16,147 nucleotides of DNA from Synechococcales cyanobacterium PMM_0073. Its GTDB lineage: Bacteria; Cyanobacteriota; Cyanobacteriia; Elainellales; Elainellaceae. The notes below the pieces were generated by a model. It searched no databases. It was not told where the DNA came from and saw nothing but the letters and a program-made list of their open reading frames with translations. Of the stretch, positions 7,007 to 14,002 are shown one piece after another. Position numbers and translations under genes: made by a program. The stretch lies in contig CASBQH010000239.1 in the NCBI GenBank assembly GCA_949127695.1, positions 1 to 16,147 of the forward strand. The letters are read 5' to 3'. The first letter of the stretch is position 1, and each line of letters begins with the position of its first letter.

Positions 7007-7552
7007 ATGCGCCCCAGACTCTCGGCTCCTTCGCTCTATGTATTCGGCCTGACAGCTGGCTTGGCAATTGGCTTAGCCAGCTGTTCGGTCGTAGCCAATG
7101 GCTCTGACGCGACTGGAGCTATGCCAGTTGCTGAAGCGATTTCAACCCCAACTGTTCAAGAGGATCTGGCTCAAGTGCTGCCCATTTCAGCTGAAGTGAC
7201 GATAGGCGATCAGGTGGTTCAGCTAGAAGTAGCGCGTACTGCGGCTGAGCAAACGCAAGGGCTAATGTATCGCCCCGCTCTGCCAGACGACCGGGGCATG
7301 CTGTTTCCGTTTGACCCGCCGCGCCCGCTGCGCTTCTGGATGCGAAACACGCCCCAGCCGCTAGATATGGTGTTTTTGCTGAACGGCGAGGTAAAAGCTG
7401 TGATTGCCAACGTGCCGCCCTGTAGCAGCCAGCCCTGCCCGACCTATGGCCCCGGAACCGACGTTAACCAGGTGATTGAGCTTCGCAGCGGCAGAGCGGC
7501 TGAGCTGGGGCTAAAAGCAGGCGACCAGCTGCAAATTCGGTTTTTTGAGTAA
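7007..7552 (+). CDS. DUF192 family lipoprotein
   Basis: A 181-residue envelope protein. Residues 1-26 form a lipoprotein signal: MRPRLS, a hydrophobic stretch, then lipobox LASC with C26. A Ser/Thr/Ala-rich linker leads to a DUF192 domain from about 65 to the end, with the family blocks QTQGLMYRPALPDDRGMLFPF, FWMRNTPQPLDMVFL, a PPCSSQPCPTYGPG segment with two cysteines, and VIELRSGRAAELGLKAGD. The family's biochemical role is not established to my knowledge. The start is ATG 7007; a TTG at 6968 lies inside the upstream hairpin and would spoil the signal peptide. The NIL-domain gene converges, with 22 bp between stops and no obvious terminator. Confidence 0.9.
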   Translation: MRPRLSAPSLYVFGLTAGLAIGLASCSVVANGSDATGAMPVAEAISTPTVQEDLAQVLPISAEVTIGDQVVQLEVARTAAEQTQGLMYRPALPDDRGMLFPFDPPRPLRFWMRNTPQPLDMVFLLNGEVKAVIANVPPCSSQPCPTYGPGTDVNQVIELRSGRAAELGLKAGDQLQIRFFE

Positions 7553-7574
7553 TAAATAGGTCACTTTCAGCCCT

Positions 7575-7883
7575 CTACCAACTCTCTGGCTCGCCATCAT
7601 GCCAGATTTCGAGGTCTAGATCGTTAAGGTAGAGCAGAGCGCTCTGAATCTGAGGCACTGTTCCCTGAACATTGAGATCGAACCAGCCGTCTCCTCGCGC
7701 ATTGACACTGAGCAAAGCGGCTGTAATATTGACGGTCAGGCTGTAGTCCGAAATTAAGTGAGAAATGACGGGCTCCTGCTGATAACAATTAGGAATCCGC
7801 AGCCGAATCCGCTTGTGAGTCAGACGCTGATCACCTGGAATGCTAATGACTGAAGTTGGATCAAAGAACTGGAGTGAATCCAT
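7575..7883 (-). CDS. Stand-alone NIL-domain protein
   Basis: A 102-residue protein made almost wholly of a NIL domain, the small ferredoxin-like fold found at the C-terminus of methionine ABC transporter ATPases (MetN), where it binds substrate. Visible signature: IRLRIPNCYQQEPVISHL, SLTVNITAALLSVN, GWFDLNVQGTVPQIQSALLYLNDLDLEIW. There is no membrane segment, so it is cytoplasmic. Such single-domain proteins are common in cyanobacteria, and an amino-acid or sulfur-related sensory role is only inference. ATG 7883 has GGGAG 8 bases upstream; a TTG at 7898 would add five residues and overlap that site, so I rejected it. The gene is convergent with the DUF192 gene. Confidence 0.88.
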   Translation of the reverse strand: MDSLQFFDPTSVISIPGDQRLTHKRIRLRIPNCYQQEPVISHLISDYSLTVNITAALLSVNARGDGWFDLNVQGTVPQIQSALLYLNDLDLEIWHDGEPESW

Positions 7884-8252
7884 CAGTAAAACTCCCAAAG
7901 AATTTTTACTCTGTAGTCTGGCATCAACCCTAAACTACAGTAAGTTGACAGGATTTTAGTATTTCAGGCTTAGCTTACAGCATTTTGATTCTAAAGTCCA
8001 GCATCTTGCTCGACAAACCGGTGTTTAATTGGCCAAGTTTTGGCGTTGAGTTGAGCAGCGCTTGACATAAATTAATCTCATAAATCAGGTTTCTTCCGAA
8101 AACAGCAGTCCAGTTTTTGAGATCTCATCTATGCTTGGTCCTTAATTCGTCTCTTAGCTTGGAGTGATTTAGATCCCTGCTCATCCAGAAACGAAAAACT
8201 TGGCTAGATCAGCCGATCTAGCTTCGGGCATTGACTCACCGGGAGGTGAAAC
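7884..8252. other. Divergent intergenic region, NIL-domain gene / DUF2949 gene (369 bp)
   Basis: The region is AT-richer than its surroundings and has no convincing gene. A small ORF from 8231 is a frame-shifted shadow of DUF2949. Two TTGACA hexamers occur in plus orientation, one near 7937 and one near 8062, but neither has a good -10 at 16-18 bp. An 8 bp perfect inverted repeat lies at 8203-8222. CTGTAGT and ACTACAG near the left end form a loose inverted pair about 18 bp apart. Regulatory content is likely, but I cannot fix a promoter. Confidence 0.6.
8203..8222 (+). promoter_or_regulatory. Inverted repeat just upstream of DUF2949 gene
   Basis: GCTAGATC and GATCTAGC are perfect inverted copies around AGCC. 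The repeat ends 18 bp before the GGGAGGTG ribosome site, so it probably lies in the 5' leader or is an operator. No T tract follows it. Confidence 0.55.
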
Positions 8253-8468
8253 ATGACACCCACCACTTACAGTCGCTTTATTCGATTTTTGCAGGAAGAG
8301 CTGGCGCTGCCTTCAGCCTCTATTCGGGTAGCCCTGCGATTTCGAGAGCAAGATCAGGGACCACTGCCGATAATTCTGTGGCAGTACGGTTTGGTCACGC
8401 TAGAGCAGCTTGACCGGATTTTTGACTGGCTAGAAACCACCCAATCGCCAGATCCCAGCGAGACTTAA
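8253..8468 (+). CDS. DUF2949 family small protein
   Basis: A 71-residue protein that I recognise as DUF2949, a small family known to me from cyanobacteria, with no assigned function. Signature residues: FIRFLQEELALPSASI, ALRFREQDQGPLPIILWQYGLVTLEQLDRIFDWLE broken at the usual points, and a polar tail. It looks like a compact helical cytoplasmic protein with no membrane segment and no cysteines. ATG 8253 has the strongest ribosome site in the window, GGGAGGTG at 8241-8248, spaced 4 bases from the start, so the protein may be well expressed. A hairpin terminator separates it from the convergent aminotransferase gene. Confidence 0.92.
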   Translation: MTPTTYSRFIRFLQEELALPSASIRVALRFREQDQGPLPIILWQYGLVTLEQLDRIFDWLETTQSPDPSET

Positions 8469-8478
8469 ATTCCACCTT

Positions 8479-8511
8479 AAAACGGGGCTGGGTTCAATAC
8501 CTAGCCCCGTT
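8479..8511 (-). terminator. Terminator between DUF2949 and aminotransferase genes
   Basis: AACGGGGCTGGGT and ACCTAGCCCCGTT form a 13 bp stem with one G-T pair and a 5-base loop (TCAAT). Read on the minus strand, the stem runs into TTTT, so it suits the end of the aminotransferase transcript. On the plus strand the following CGACTTTG is a poor T tract, but the stem may serve both genes. Confidence 0.85.
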
Positions 8512-8529
8512 CGACTTTGTAACAGCGCC

Positions 8530-9675
8530 TTAAGCCTGGAGCGCCTGAGCCGCCGCCGCGACCCCTGCACCCGCCGTCACTTCATAGTGCAGCTCTTGCA
8601 GAGCGGCCTCCAGCGCCGCAACCGCCGTGAGAATATCGCGGTCGCTGACAAAGCCCAGATGCCCCACCCGAAAAATTTTGCCGCTCAGGTGATCTTGGCC
8701 GCCCGCCATCACAATATCGAACTTTTTGCGGACAATAGCGCGAATCTGCTCTGCCTCCACGCTGACCGGAGCAACCGCCGTAATCGCTGGACTTGCAGCT
8801 TGATCAGCGGTGAACAGCGGCAAGTTCAAAGCTTTCATGGCGGCTCGCATGGCGCTCATATGGCGATGATGCCGCGCAAAAATCTGCTCTAGCCCTTCAG
8901 CCTGCATCATTTTTAGCGCGACCTGCAAGCCAAAAAACATATTCACCGGCGGCGTAAACGGATGACTGTTTTTGGCAGCTTCCTTGCGATATTTGCCCAG
9001 ATCTAGGTAAAAGCGAGGCAGCTTCGCCGTTTTGTAAGCCTCCCAGGCTTTTGGACTTACCGCCACAAAGCCCAGTCCCGGCGGCAGCATAAAGCCCTTT
9101 TGGGAACCTGAGGCCACCATATCTAGCCCCCAGTCATCCATTGGCACGCTGGTTGCTCCCAAGCTCGTGACCGCATCCACCAGCATCAGCGCTCCATGCG
9201 CCTTCACATGCTGACTGATGGCTTGCAGGTCATTCAGCACGCCCGTCGAGGTTTCGCTATGTGTCACAATCACGGCCTTAATTTGCCGCTCAGCATCGGC
9301 AGCAAGGATCTCCTGAAACTGCGATGGCTCCAGCGGCTTGCCCCATTCAGCCGTGACACGCTCCACCGAGAGGCCAAAGGCTTCGGCCAGCAGCGCCCAG
9401 CGTTCACCAAACTTGCCGTTGCTGCCCACCAGCACCCGATCGCCGGGGCTGAGGAAATTAATAATGCCTGCCTCCATTGCGCCAGTGCCGCTGGCCGCCA
9501 GAATCAGCACATCGTTCTGGGTTTGGTGCAGCCACTTTAAGCCCTCGGTCACTTCGGCAATAATTTTGGAGAAGTCGCCGCTGCGGTGGCCAATGGGATG
9601 CTTGGCCATAGCCAACAAAACCCGCTCCGGCACTGGCGTTGGGCCGGGAATCATCAGCATCAATTTATCGTCCAT
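8530..9675 (-). CDS. Alanine-glyoxylate/serine-type class V aminotransferase
   Basis: PLP-dependent class V aminotransferase of the alanine-glyoxylate and serine-pyruvate group. In cyanobacteria it probably transaminates glyoxylate from photorespiration or serine; the exact substrate is inference. The 381 residues start with MLMIPGPTPVPERVL. They have AASGTGAMEA (60-69) for phosphate binding, D167 in MLVDAVTSLGA for the pyridine nitrogen, and K193 in SGSQKGFMLPPG as the Schiff-base lysine. The C-terminal lobe carries FRVGHLGFVSDRDIL. Homologues were once labelled 'soluble hydrogenase 42 kDa subunit'; nothing here suggests a hydrogenase. ATG 9675 has AGGA 7 bases upstream. A possible promoter overlaps an inverted repeat about 80-140 bp upstream. 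Confidence 0.95.
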   Translation of the reverse strand: MDDKLMLMIPGPTPVPERVLLAMAKHPIGHRSGDFSKIIAEVTEGLKWLHQTQNDVLILAASGTGAMEAGIINFLSPGDRVLVGSNGKFGERWALLAEAFGLSVERVTAEWGKPLEPSQFQEILAADAERQIKAVIVTHSETSTGVLNDLQAISQHVKAHGALMLVDAVTSLGATSVPMDDWGLDMVASGSQKGFMLPPGLGFVAVSPKAWEAYKTAKLPRFYLDLGKYRKEAAKNSHPFTPPVNMFFGLQVALKMMQAEGLEQIFARHHRHMSAMRAAMKALNLPLFTADQAASPAITAVAPVSVEAEQIRAIVRKKFDIVMAGGQDHLSGKIFRVGHLGFVSDRDILTAVAALEAALQELHYEVTAGAGVAAAAQALQA

Positions 9676-9756
9676 CGGTATATCCTGTTGCTACAAAGAT
9701 TCTAAAAGCTGAAATTACGCTCAAAGCTGCACCGCTGCTAAACCCAGAGCATTGGC

Positions 9757-9785
9757 AGTCTATGCTGTGAAGGTCGGCATATCAA
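9757..9785 (-). promoter_or_regulatory. Candidate promoter of the aminotransferase gene
   Basis: On the minus strand TTGATA (9785-9780) and TAGACT (9762-9757) are separated by exactly 17 bp, a fair sigma-70-type match. The implied leader is about 75 bases. The -35 overlaps one arm of an inverted repeat (9781-9788). Confidence 0.4.
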
Positions 9786-9815
9786 ACCAAATCATACACC
9801 GATCCCCGGTTTGAT
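9781..9815. repeat. Inverted repeat over the aminotransferase -35 region
   Basis: ATCAAACC (9781-9788) and GGTTTGAT (9808-9815) are perfect inverted copies, 19 bp apart. One arm overlaps the candidate -35 hexamer, so it could be an operator. It also lies downstream of the coiled-coil gene on the same strand, but without a T tract. Confidence 0.5.
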
Positions 9816-9852
9816 GTGGGGAAGTGAAGTCCCAATGAGCAGCTCAGAGCGG

Positions 9853-10692
9853 CTAGCGGGCAGTGGCAGGCAGGTTTGCCTTGGCGGCAAGGCGGCGACG
9901 CACCAGAAAATCAGGTAGATCGACCGTCGGCAGGCGCGGTGCCAACAGGTCGTCTGGCAGTGATTCTGGGCTGGGTGATTCTGGGCTGGACAATGGCTCA
10001 ACCTGCTGCGCGTAGCAGCGATCTTTCCAATACTGCACGGCGGTTTCATATTCAGTCTTTTGCTGCGCCTGCTGCAAAATCTGCTCCTGCATTTCGGCGA
10101 TCTGCTGCTCAAGCTGACCGAGACGCGGTTCTGGCATCTGCGAGTCTGGAACTGGCTCAAATCGGCCTGAGAGCAGCTGAATCTGCTGTTGGGCGGCTTC
10201 TAGCTGCTGCTGGAGTTGAGTCGTGAGGCTACGAGCCGCCAGCATTTCGGCTTCTAGTTCTGCCATGCGCTGCTGGCGCGACTCTAAAACTGCCTGCAAT
10301 CCTTGCAAATGCTTGCCCAATCGGCTGCGATGGCTCTGCACCTGCTGCTGATCTTGCACCAGCCTGGAGCGAAGGCGTTCGCCTTCCTGCTGCTGAGTTT
10401 GGGTCATGCTTTCAATCGTGCAGAGCAGTTCCTGAATCGCCTGATCGCGCTGTTGAGTTTCGCGCTGCTGTAGCTCAAGCGCCTGCTGCTGCTCGGCAAT
10501 TTGCAGCTTCAGCCGCGCAATCGCCTGCTGCTGCACCGAGGCATAGCTTTCAGTTTCGGCTAGCTGGTTTTCTAAGCTCTGCTGATCTTGCAGCCGCAGC
10601 CGCAGATCGGCAAGGCAAGCCAAGGCTTGATCGAGGGCTTGTTCGAGCTGCTGGACTCGATTTGTCTGGGGCTGCACCGACCGAGATTGCAA
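9853..10692 (-). CDS. Gln-rich coiled-coil protein of unknown function
   Basis: A 279-residue protein I cannot name. Residues about 12-225 are almost continuous coiled coil, very rich in Gln, Glu and Leu (repeated QQLEQAL, LQQQLEAAQQQIQLL type heptads). A short Pro/Ser/Glu linker at about 232-250 comes partly from a 15 bp tandem duplication. The C-terminus is basic (LPDFLVRRRLAAKANLPATAR) and may be a docking or nucleic-acid-binding tail. There is no signal peptide or membrane helix, so it is probably cytoplasmic. The start is TTG 10692, with GGGAGGT 5 bases upstream; the first in-frame alternative is GTG 10677. The 177 bp downstream separate it from the aminotransferase gene on the same strand. 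Confidence 0.8.
   Translation of the reverse strand: MQSRSVQPQTNRVQQLEQALDQALACLADLRLRLQDQQSLENQLAETESYASVQQQAIARLKLQIAEQQQALELQQRETQQRDQAIQELLCTIESMTQTQQQEGERLRSRLVQDQQQVQSHRSRLGKHLQGLQAVLESRQQRMAELEAEMLAARSLTTQLQQQLEAAQQQIQLLSGRFEPVPDSQMPEPRLGQLEQQIAEMQEQILQQAQQKTEYETAVQYWKDRCYAQQVEPLSSPESPSPESLPDDLLAPRLPTVDLPDFLVRRRLAAKANLPATAR
9961..9990 (-). repeat. 15 bp tandem duplication in the coiled-coil gene
   Basis: Two adjacent 15 bp units (9961-9975 and 9976-9990) differ only in the last base. On the minus strand they encode the repeated Ser-Pro-Glu-Ser linker. The unit length keeps the reading frame. Confidence 0.9.
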
Positions 10693-10697
10693 ACCTG

Positions 10698-10704
10698 ACC
10701 TCCC
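10698..10704 (-). promoter_or_regulatory. Ribosome binding site supporting a TTG start
   Basis: GGGAGGT on the minus strand lies 5 bases before TTG 10692. It is the main reason to accept this rare start for the coiled-coil gene. Confidence 0.7.
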
Positions 10705-10865
10705 AAAAAGCTGCGTAAAAGCTAGATAAAATCTGTCGCCTCACAGTCTATAGCATCCGCTGGTTTTCAGCTGTGGCAGAGTTTCAGATGAGGTCAATTT
10801 TTACAGAGCCATCCCGGCAGCGCTACTCTTTGGCAGAGAGATCGGCTTCAATCGCCTTGATTACC

Positions 10866-11114
10866 TCACAGCTTCTGTTCAACTGGCGGAGCCTGCTGAT
10901 TTAGCGACCAGCGGTAGTCCACGGATAAATGCGAACGCTCGCAGCTTTCTTCAAGCTGTTTCTGCTGGGCAAAGGCTTTGCGTAGGGTCGAGATCAGCTC
11001 ATGCAGCTGATCCTGCTGGGGCGATTTATGGCCAATGGCGTGAATAGTTTGACGCTCTAGCAGCTGGAGCAGAAGCTCGTAGTGAATGTGAGACGGAAGA
11101 GGTATCGGATCCAT
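10866..11114 (-). CDS. Small protein, DUF5340-like
   Basis: An 82-residue protein beginning MDPIPLPSHIHYELLLQLLERQT, a pattern I associate with the small cyanobacterial family DUF5340; the name is from memory. The rest is a helical, Gln-rich segment (QQDQLHELISTLRKAFAQQKQLEESC) followed by a short tail with DYRWSLNQ. There is no membrane segment or signal, and the function is unknown. ATG 11114 is chosen because the family N-terminus begins there; an in-frame TTG at 11129 would add five residues. Only a weak AGG precedes it. The gene stands 81 bp downstream of trpC on the same strand, and about 170 bp without a gene separate it from the coiled-coil gene. Confidence 0.78.
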   Translation of the reverse strand: MDPIPLPSHIHYELLLQLLERQTIHAIGHKSPQQDQLHELISTLRKAFAQQKQLEESCERSHLSVDYRWSLNQQAPPVEQKL

Positions 11115-11195
11115 ACAGCCTGAGGTCAAGGGAAAGTTAAGTCAATCTAAGCACGAATCTCAGCTGATCTCCAAGCTGATATCGGCACGGACAGC

Positions 11196-12092
11196 CTAAT
11201 CGGCAAACATCTGAACAATCGCGGCGGCTGGATCGGGCTGCTTGACCAATGACTCGCCAATGAGCACAGCGCCAGCTCCGGCCTGCTGCACTCGGTCTAG
11301 GTCGGCTCGGCTGTGCAAGCCAGACTCGCTTACCACCAAAAGCTGCTGCGCCTGAAGCTGCTGAGAGCGAGCACCCAGCAGCTCAGCCGTTGTATTCAGA
11401 TCGACGCTGAAGGTTTCTAGGTTGCGGTTGTTGATGCCGATCATCTGGCGCTGCGGCTGCGGGTCAGGCAAACTCAGCACCCGGTCGAGTTCTTCGAGGG
11501 TATGCACTTCAATCAAGACCGCCATGCCGACAGTCGCGGCAATTTTGGTAAAGTAGCGCAGATCTTTATCTGACAGGATGGCCGCAATCAGCAGCACCGC
11601 GTCGGCTCCATGCAGGCGGGCGCGGTAGATCTGGTAGGGATAGATCACGAAATCTTTGCAGAGCAGCGGCAGATCTACGGCATCTCGGATCTGCTGTAAA
11701 TAGTCAAAGCTGCCCTGGAAAAACTTAGCATCAGTCAGCACCGAGAGGCAGGCTGCACCCCCGGCTGCATAAGACTGAGCAATGGCCACTGGGTCAAAGT
11801 TTTCGCAGATTACGCCTTTGCTGGGCGAAGCTTTTTTGACTTCGGCAATTAGGGCGGGTTGCGTCGAAGCCGAGCGCAGCGCCGCTACAAAGTCGCGAGT
11901 GGGGGCAGCTTCTTTCAGCTGATGCTGGAGTTCGAGCAGGGGCAGCTTTTCGCGCCACCGCTCCACTTCAACTTCTTTGTGCCAGACAATTTCTTCGAGA
12001 ATATGCTGCGGCTCAGCATCCGGGACTTTGGTTTGATAGCGCAGGTACTCCACGGCAATGGTGGGATTGGGACAACGGCGGCGAATCTGCAT
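11196..12092 (-). CDS. trpC: Indole-3-glycerol-phosphate synthase
   Basis: Closes the pyrrole ring of indole-3-glycerol phosphate from the carboxyphenylamino-deoxyribulose phosphate intermediate in tryptophan synthesis. It is a cytoplasmic TIM-barrel enzyme. The 298 residues, normal for cyanobacterial monofunctional TrpC, show E84 and K86 in [13 protein letters not shown]146 in [24 protein letters not shown] and the phosphate-binding [10 protein letters not shown]. The first 25 or so residues form an N-terminal extension typical of cyanobacterial forms. ATG 12092 has only a weak purine stretch upstream. It starts 37 bp after lpdA on the same strand, so the two are probably one transcript although the pathways differ. 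No other trp gene is present. Confidence 0.96.
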   Translation of the reverse strand: MQIRRRCPNPTIAVEYLRYQTKVPDAEPQHILEEIVWHKEVEVERWREKLPLLELQHQLKEAAPTRDFVAALRSASTQPALIAEVKKASPSKGVICENFDPVAIAQSYAAGGAACLSVLTDAKFFQGSFDYLQQIRDAVDLPLLCKDFVIYPYQIYRARLHGADAVLLIAAILSDKDLRYFTKIAATVGMAVLIEVHTLEELDRVLSLPDPQPQRQMIGINNRNLETFSVDLNTTAELLGARSQQLQAQQLLVVSESGLHSRADLDRVQQAGAGAVLIGESLVKQPDPAAAIVQMFAD

Positions 12093-12129
12093 GATCTCTA
12101 AAATTTAATGGCTTGATCTTACTTGTGTT

Positions 12130-13566
12130 TTAATGAGCCACAGCGGCGCGCTTGTAGGCTTCATCCAGCACTTCTGAGAGGGTCGGATGGGTATGGACCA
12201 AGAAGGCTAGCTCCTGCACCGAACGCCGCTGGGCAATCGCATTGGCGGCTTCCTGGATCAAATCAGCCGCATGTAGACCAATAATATGCACGCCCAGCAG
12301 TTCGCCCGTGTCCTGGCGGTAGATCACCTTGGCCACACCGTCGGTTTCGCCTTCGGCAATCGCCTTCGAGTTGCCCTTGAAATAAGAGCGCACGGTCTGA
12401 ATCTGGAAGCCCTCGGCTTGGGCTAGCTCCTGTGCGGCGGGTTCAGTCAGCCCCACAAAGCTAACTTCAGGATGGGTGAAGGCAGCGGCTGGAATGCTGC
12501 GGTAGTCTACCTGGCGCGGTCGGCCACAGATATTTTCGACGGCGGCCACGCCCTGAGCAGAGGCGGCATGAGCCAGCATCATTTTGCCCGTCGCGTCGCC
12601 AATTGCCCAGAGGTGCGGCAGCGGCTGACCGTCGCGCAAAACGGCCATCTCGTCGTTGACCGGAATGAAGCCGCGCCGATCTAGCTCCAGCCCAACGGAC
12701 TCCAAGCCCAGATCCTGCGTCGCCGGAATTCGTCCGGTGGCAATCAGGCAGGCATCGACTTCTAGCACTTCGACAATTTCTTTGGTCTTGGCGTCGGCTA
12801 GCTCAATCACCACGGGCGATCCGGGCGTCACCTTCATCGCCAGCACGCCCGCTTTGGTTTCAATATCGCGCGGGGCAATCAAAATTCGCTGTGCCAGCTT
12901 GGCAATATCGGGGTCAAACCCTGGCATCAGCTGATCGAGCGCCTCAATAATTGTCACCTCGCTGCCCAGCGCCGTGTAGATATCAGCAAACTCCAAGCCA
13001 ATATAGCCGCTGCCGACAATTGCCACCCAATCGGGCAGCCAGTCTAGCTTTAGACCGTCGTCGCTGGTGAAGACAGTCTTGCCGTCCAGCGTCACGCCGG
13101 GAGGGACAAAGGGCACAGAACCTGCCGAAATAATAATGTCTTGCGCGGTAATAATCTTCTCTTCGCCCGATGGCGTCGTAATGCTCACCTTCTGCGCTCC
13201 GGCAACTCGGCCTCGGCCTTGAATCGTCTCGACGCCGACCCGCTTCAGGCTGTTGGTCAGGTCGCCGCGAATTTTTTCGACTAGACCGCTGGCATGATCG
13301 GCAATGGTCTGGCGCTCAAACGTGACTTGACCCACCTGGATGCCCAGCGCCTGTAGGTGATGCGCGTTGCGAAGCTCTCGCACTCGACCAGAAGCCGCCA
13401 GCAGTGCCTTCGAGGGAATGCAGCCGCGATTGACGCAGGTGCCGCCCATCTCTGCCGCTTCAATGATCGCGGTCTTGAGGCCGCAGCTGACTGCATGGAG
13501 AGCAGCGCCATGTCCGCCCACGCCAGCACCAATAATTACCAGGTCGTAATCTAGTCCGTGACTCAC
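12130..13566 (-). CDS. lpdA: Dihydrolipoyl dehydrogenase (E3)
   Basis: FAD enzyme that reoxidises dihydrolipoamide with NAD in pyruvate dehydrogenase and the glycine cleavage system. The 478 residues show FAD-binding [13 protein letters not shown] (13-25), the redox disulfide C44/C49 in [13 protein letters not shown], the NAD-binding [13 protein letters not shown], a second FAD block ending WAIGDATG, and the C-terminal catalytic pair H460/E465 in HTHPTLSE. All key residues are intact. The start is GTG 13566, placing the family N-terminus ([10 protein letters not shown]) correctly; there is no nearby ATG. The ribosome site is weak. trpC follows after 37 bp. A divergent small-protein gene begins 164 bp upstream. 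Confidence 0.96.
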   Translation of the reverse strand: MSHGLDYDLVIIGAGVGGHGAALHAVSCGLKTAIIEAAEMGGTCVNRGCIPSKALLAASGRVRELRNAHHLQALGIQVGQVTFERQTIADHASGLVEKIRGDLTNSLKRVGVETIQGRGRVAGAQKVSITTPSGEEKIITAQDIIISAGSVPFVPPGVTLDGKTVFTSDDGLKLDWLPDWVAIVGSGYIGLEFADIYTALGSEVTIIEALDQLMPGFDPDIAKLAQRILIAPRDIETKAGVLAMKVTPGSPVVIELADAKTKEIVEVLEVDACLIATGRIPATQDLGLESVGLELDRRGFIPVNDEMAVLRDGQPLPHLWAIGDATGKMMLAHAASAQGVAAVENICGRPRQVDYRSIPAAAFTHPEVSFVGLTEPAAQELAQAEGFQIQTVRSYFKGNSKAIAEGETDGVAKVIYRQDTGELLGVHIIGLHAADLIQEAANAIAQRRSVQELAFLVHTHPTLSEVLDEAYKRAAVAH

Positions 13567-13681
13567 TTCGTCTCTGCCTCTATCGCTAAAATTCGCTGAA
13601 AGTCGGGTGCTAAAACTTGGGTCAAAATCTTACCCTACCCTAATTCTCAATGGTGAAGGGGTAATTAGACAATCCAATTGG

Positions 13682-13705
13682 GCACTTTAATCCCTGAGCA
13701 CTTTA
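13682..13705 (+). repeat. Direct repeat in the lpdA / small-protein divergent region
   Basis: GCACTTTA occurs at 13682-13689 and 13698-13705, a 16 bp period. It lies just upstream of the small-protein gene and could be a regulator site; it could also be chance. Confidence 0.3.
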
Positions 13706-13730
13706 GTCAATGATGTTTGTGGAACGCCAC

Positions 13731-13979
13731 ATGGATAATCATCAGCAGGCAGGCCGTCAGCAGGCAGGCCATCAGCAGGCAGAGCGCCAAGCCGCCGCCG
13801 ATGCCTTTATGGAATCGCTCGATCAGCTGGCCGACTGCTTTGCAGCTAAGCCTGTCAGAGTCCGTCCGCCTGCTGAAGCGAATGCAGCGTTAAAGATTAG
13901 CTCAGAGTTTCAGCCGCCGATTGACCTAGAGCTACTGGCCGATGCGGTGGCTGACCTTGAGCAATTTATTCAAGAGTGA
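13731..13979 (+). CDS. Small hypothetical protein with N-terminal Gln-Ala repeats
   Basis: An 82-residue protein of unknown function, rich in Ala, Gln and acidic residues. Residues 5-19 come from three 15 bp tandem units (QQAGR, QQAGH, QQAER). A helical segment AADAFMESLDQLADCF follows, then a Pro-rich linker, then an acidic C-terminal helix DLELLADAVADLEQFIQE. There is no signal peptide or membrane segment. I chose ATG 13731, with GGA about 9 bases upstream; an in-frame ATG at 13710 would add seven residues and has no ribosome site. The stop codon lies inside an 11 bp tandem duplication. It is divergent to lpdA and convergent with the reductase gene 23 bp away. Confidence 0.68.
   Translation: MDNHQQAGRQQAGHQQAERQAAADAFMESLDQLADCFAAKPVRVRPPAEANAALKISSEFQPPIDLELLADAVADLEQFIQE
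13743..13787 (+). repeat. Three 15 bp tandem units in the small-protein gene
   Basis: Units start at 13743, 13758 and 13773. The first two differ by one base (CAGCAGGCAGGCC then GT or AT); the third diverges after CAGCAGGCAG. The unit length keeps the reading frame. Confidence 0.9.
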
Positions 13980-13991
13980 GTCAAGAGTGAG
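13970..13991 (+). repeat. 11 bp tandem duplication across a stop codon
   Basis: TCAAGAGTGAG occurs at 13970-13980 and again at 13981-13991. The stop of the small-protein gene (13977-13979) is in the first copy, so the second copy is non-coding. Confidence 0.9.
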
Positions 13992-14002
13992 TTTTCACCC
14001 GC

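Noticed and set aside
8062..8090. TTGACA in the DUF2949 upstream region as a promoter
   Set aside because: No acceptable -10 hexamer lies 16-18 bp downstream; the TAAATC that follows is only 13 bp away.
8481..8511. tRNA T-arm look-alike (GGGTTCAATACC)
   Set aside because: The sequence is the loop side of a 13 bp terminator hairpin; there is no room for the other tRNA arms because the DUF2949 gene ends 12 bp upstream.
8530..9675. Label 'soluble hydrogenase 42 kDa subunit' for the aminotransferase
   Set aside because: The protein has the full PLP-binding set of a class V aminotransferase and no metal-binding cysteine motif of a hydrogenase.
9338..9712. 124-codon ORF on the plus strand opposite the aminotransferase gene
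   Set aside because: It is antisense to a fully conserved enzyme gene; its composition reflects the reverse of the real codons and no family pattern is visible.
13743..13787. Possible CRISPR-like repeats
   Set aside because: The units are 15 bp, directly adjacent with no spacers, and in frame inside a coding sequence.
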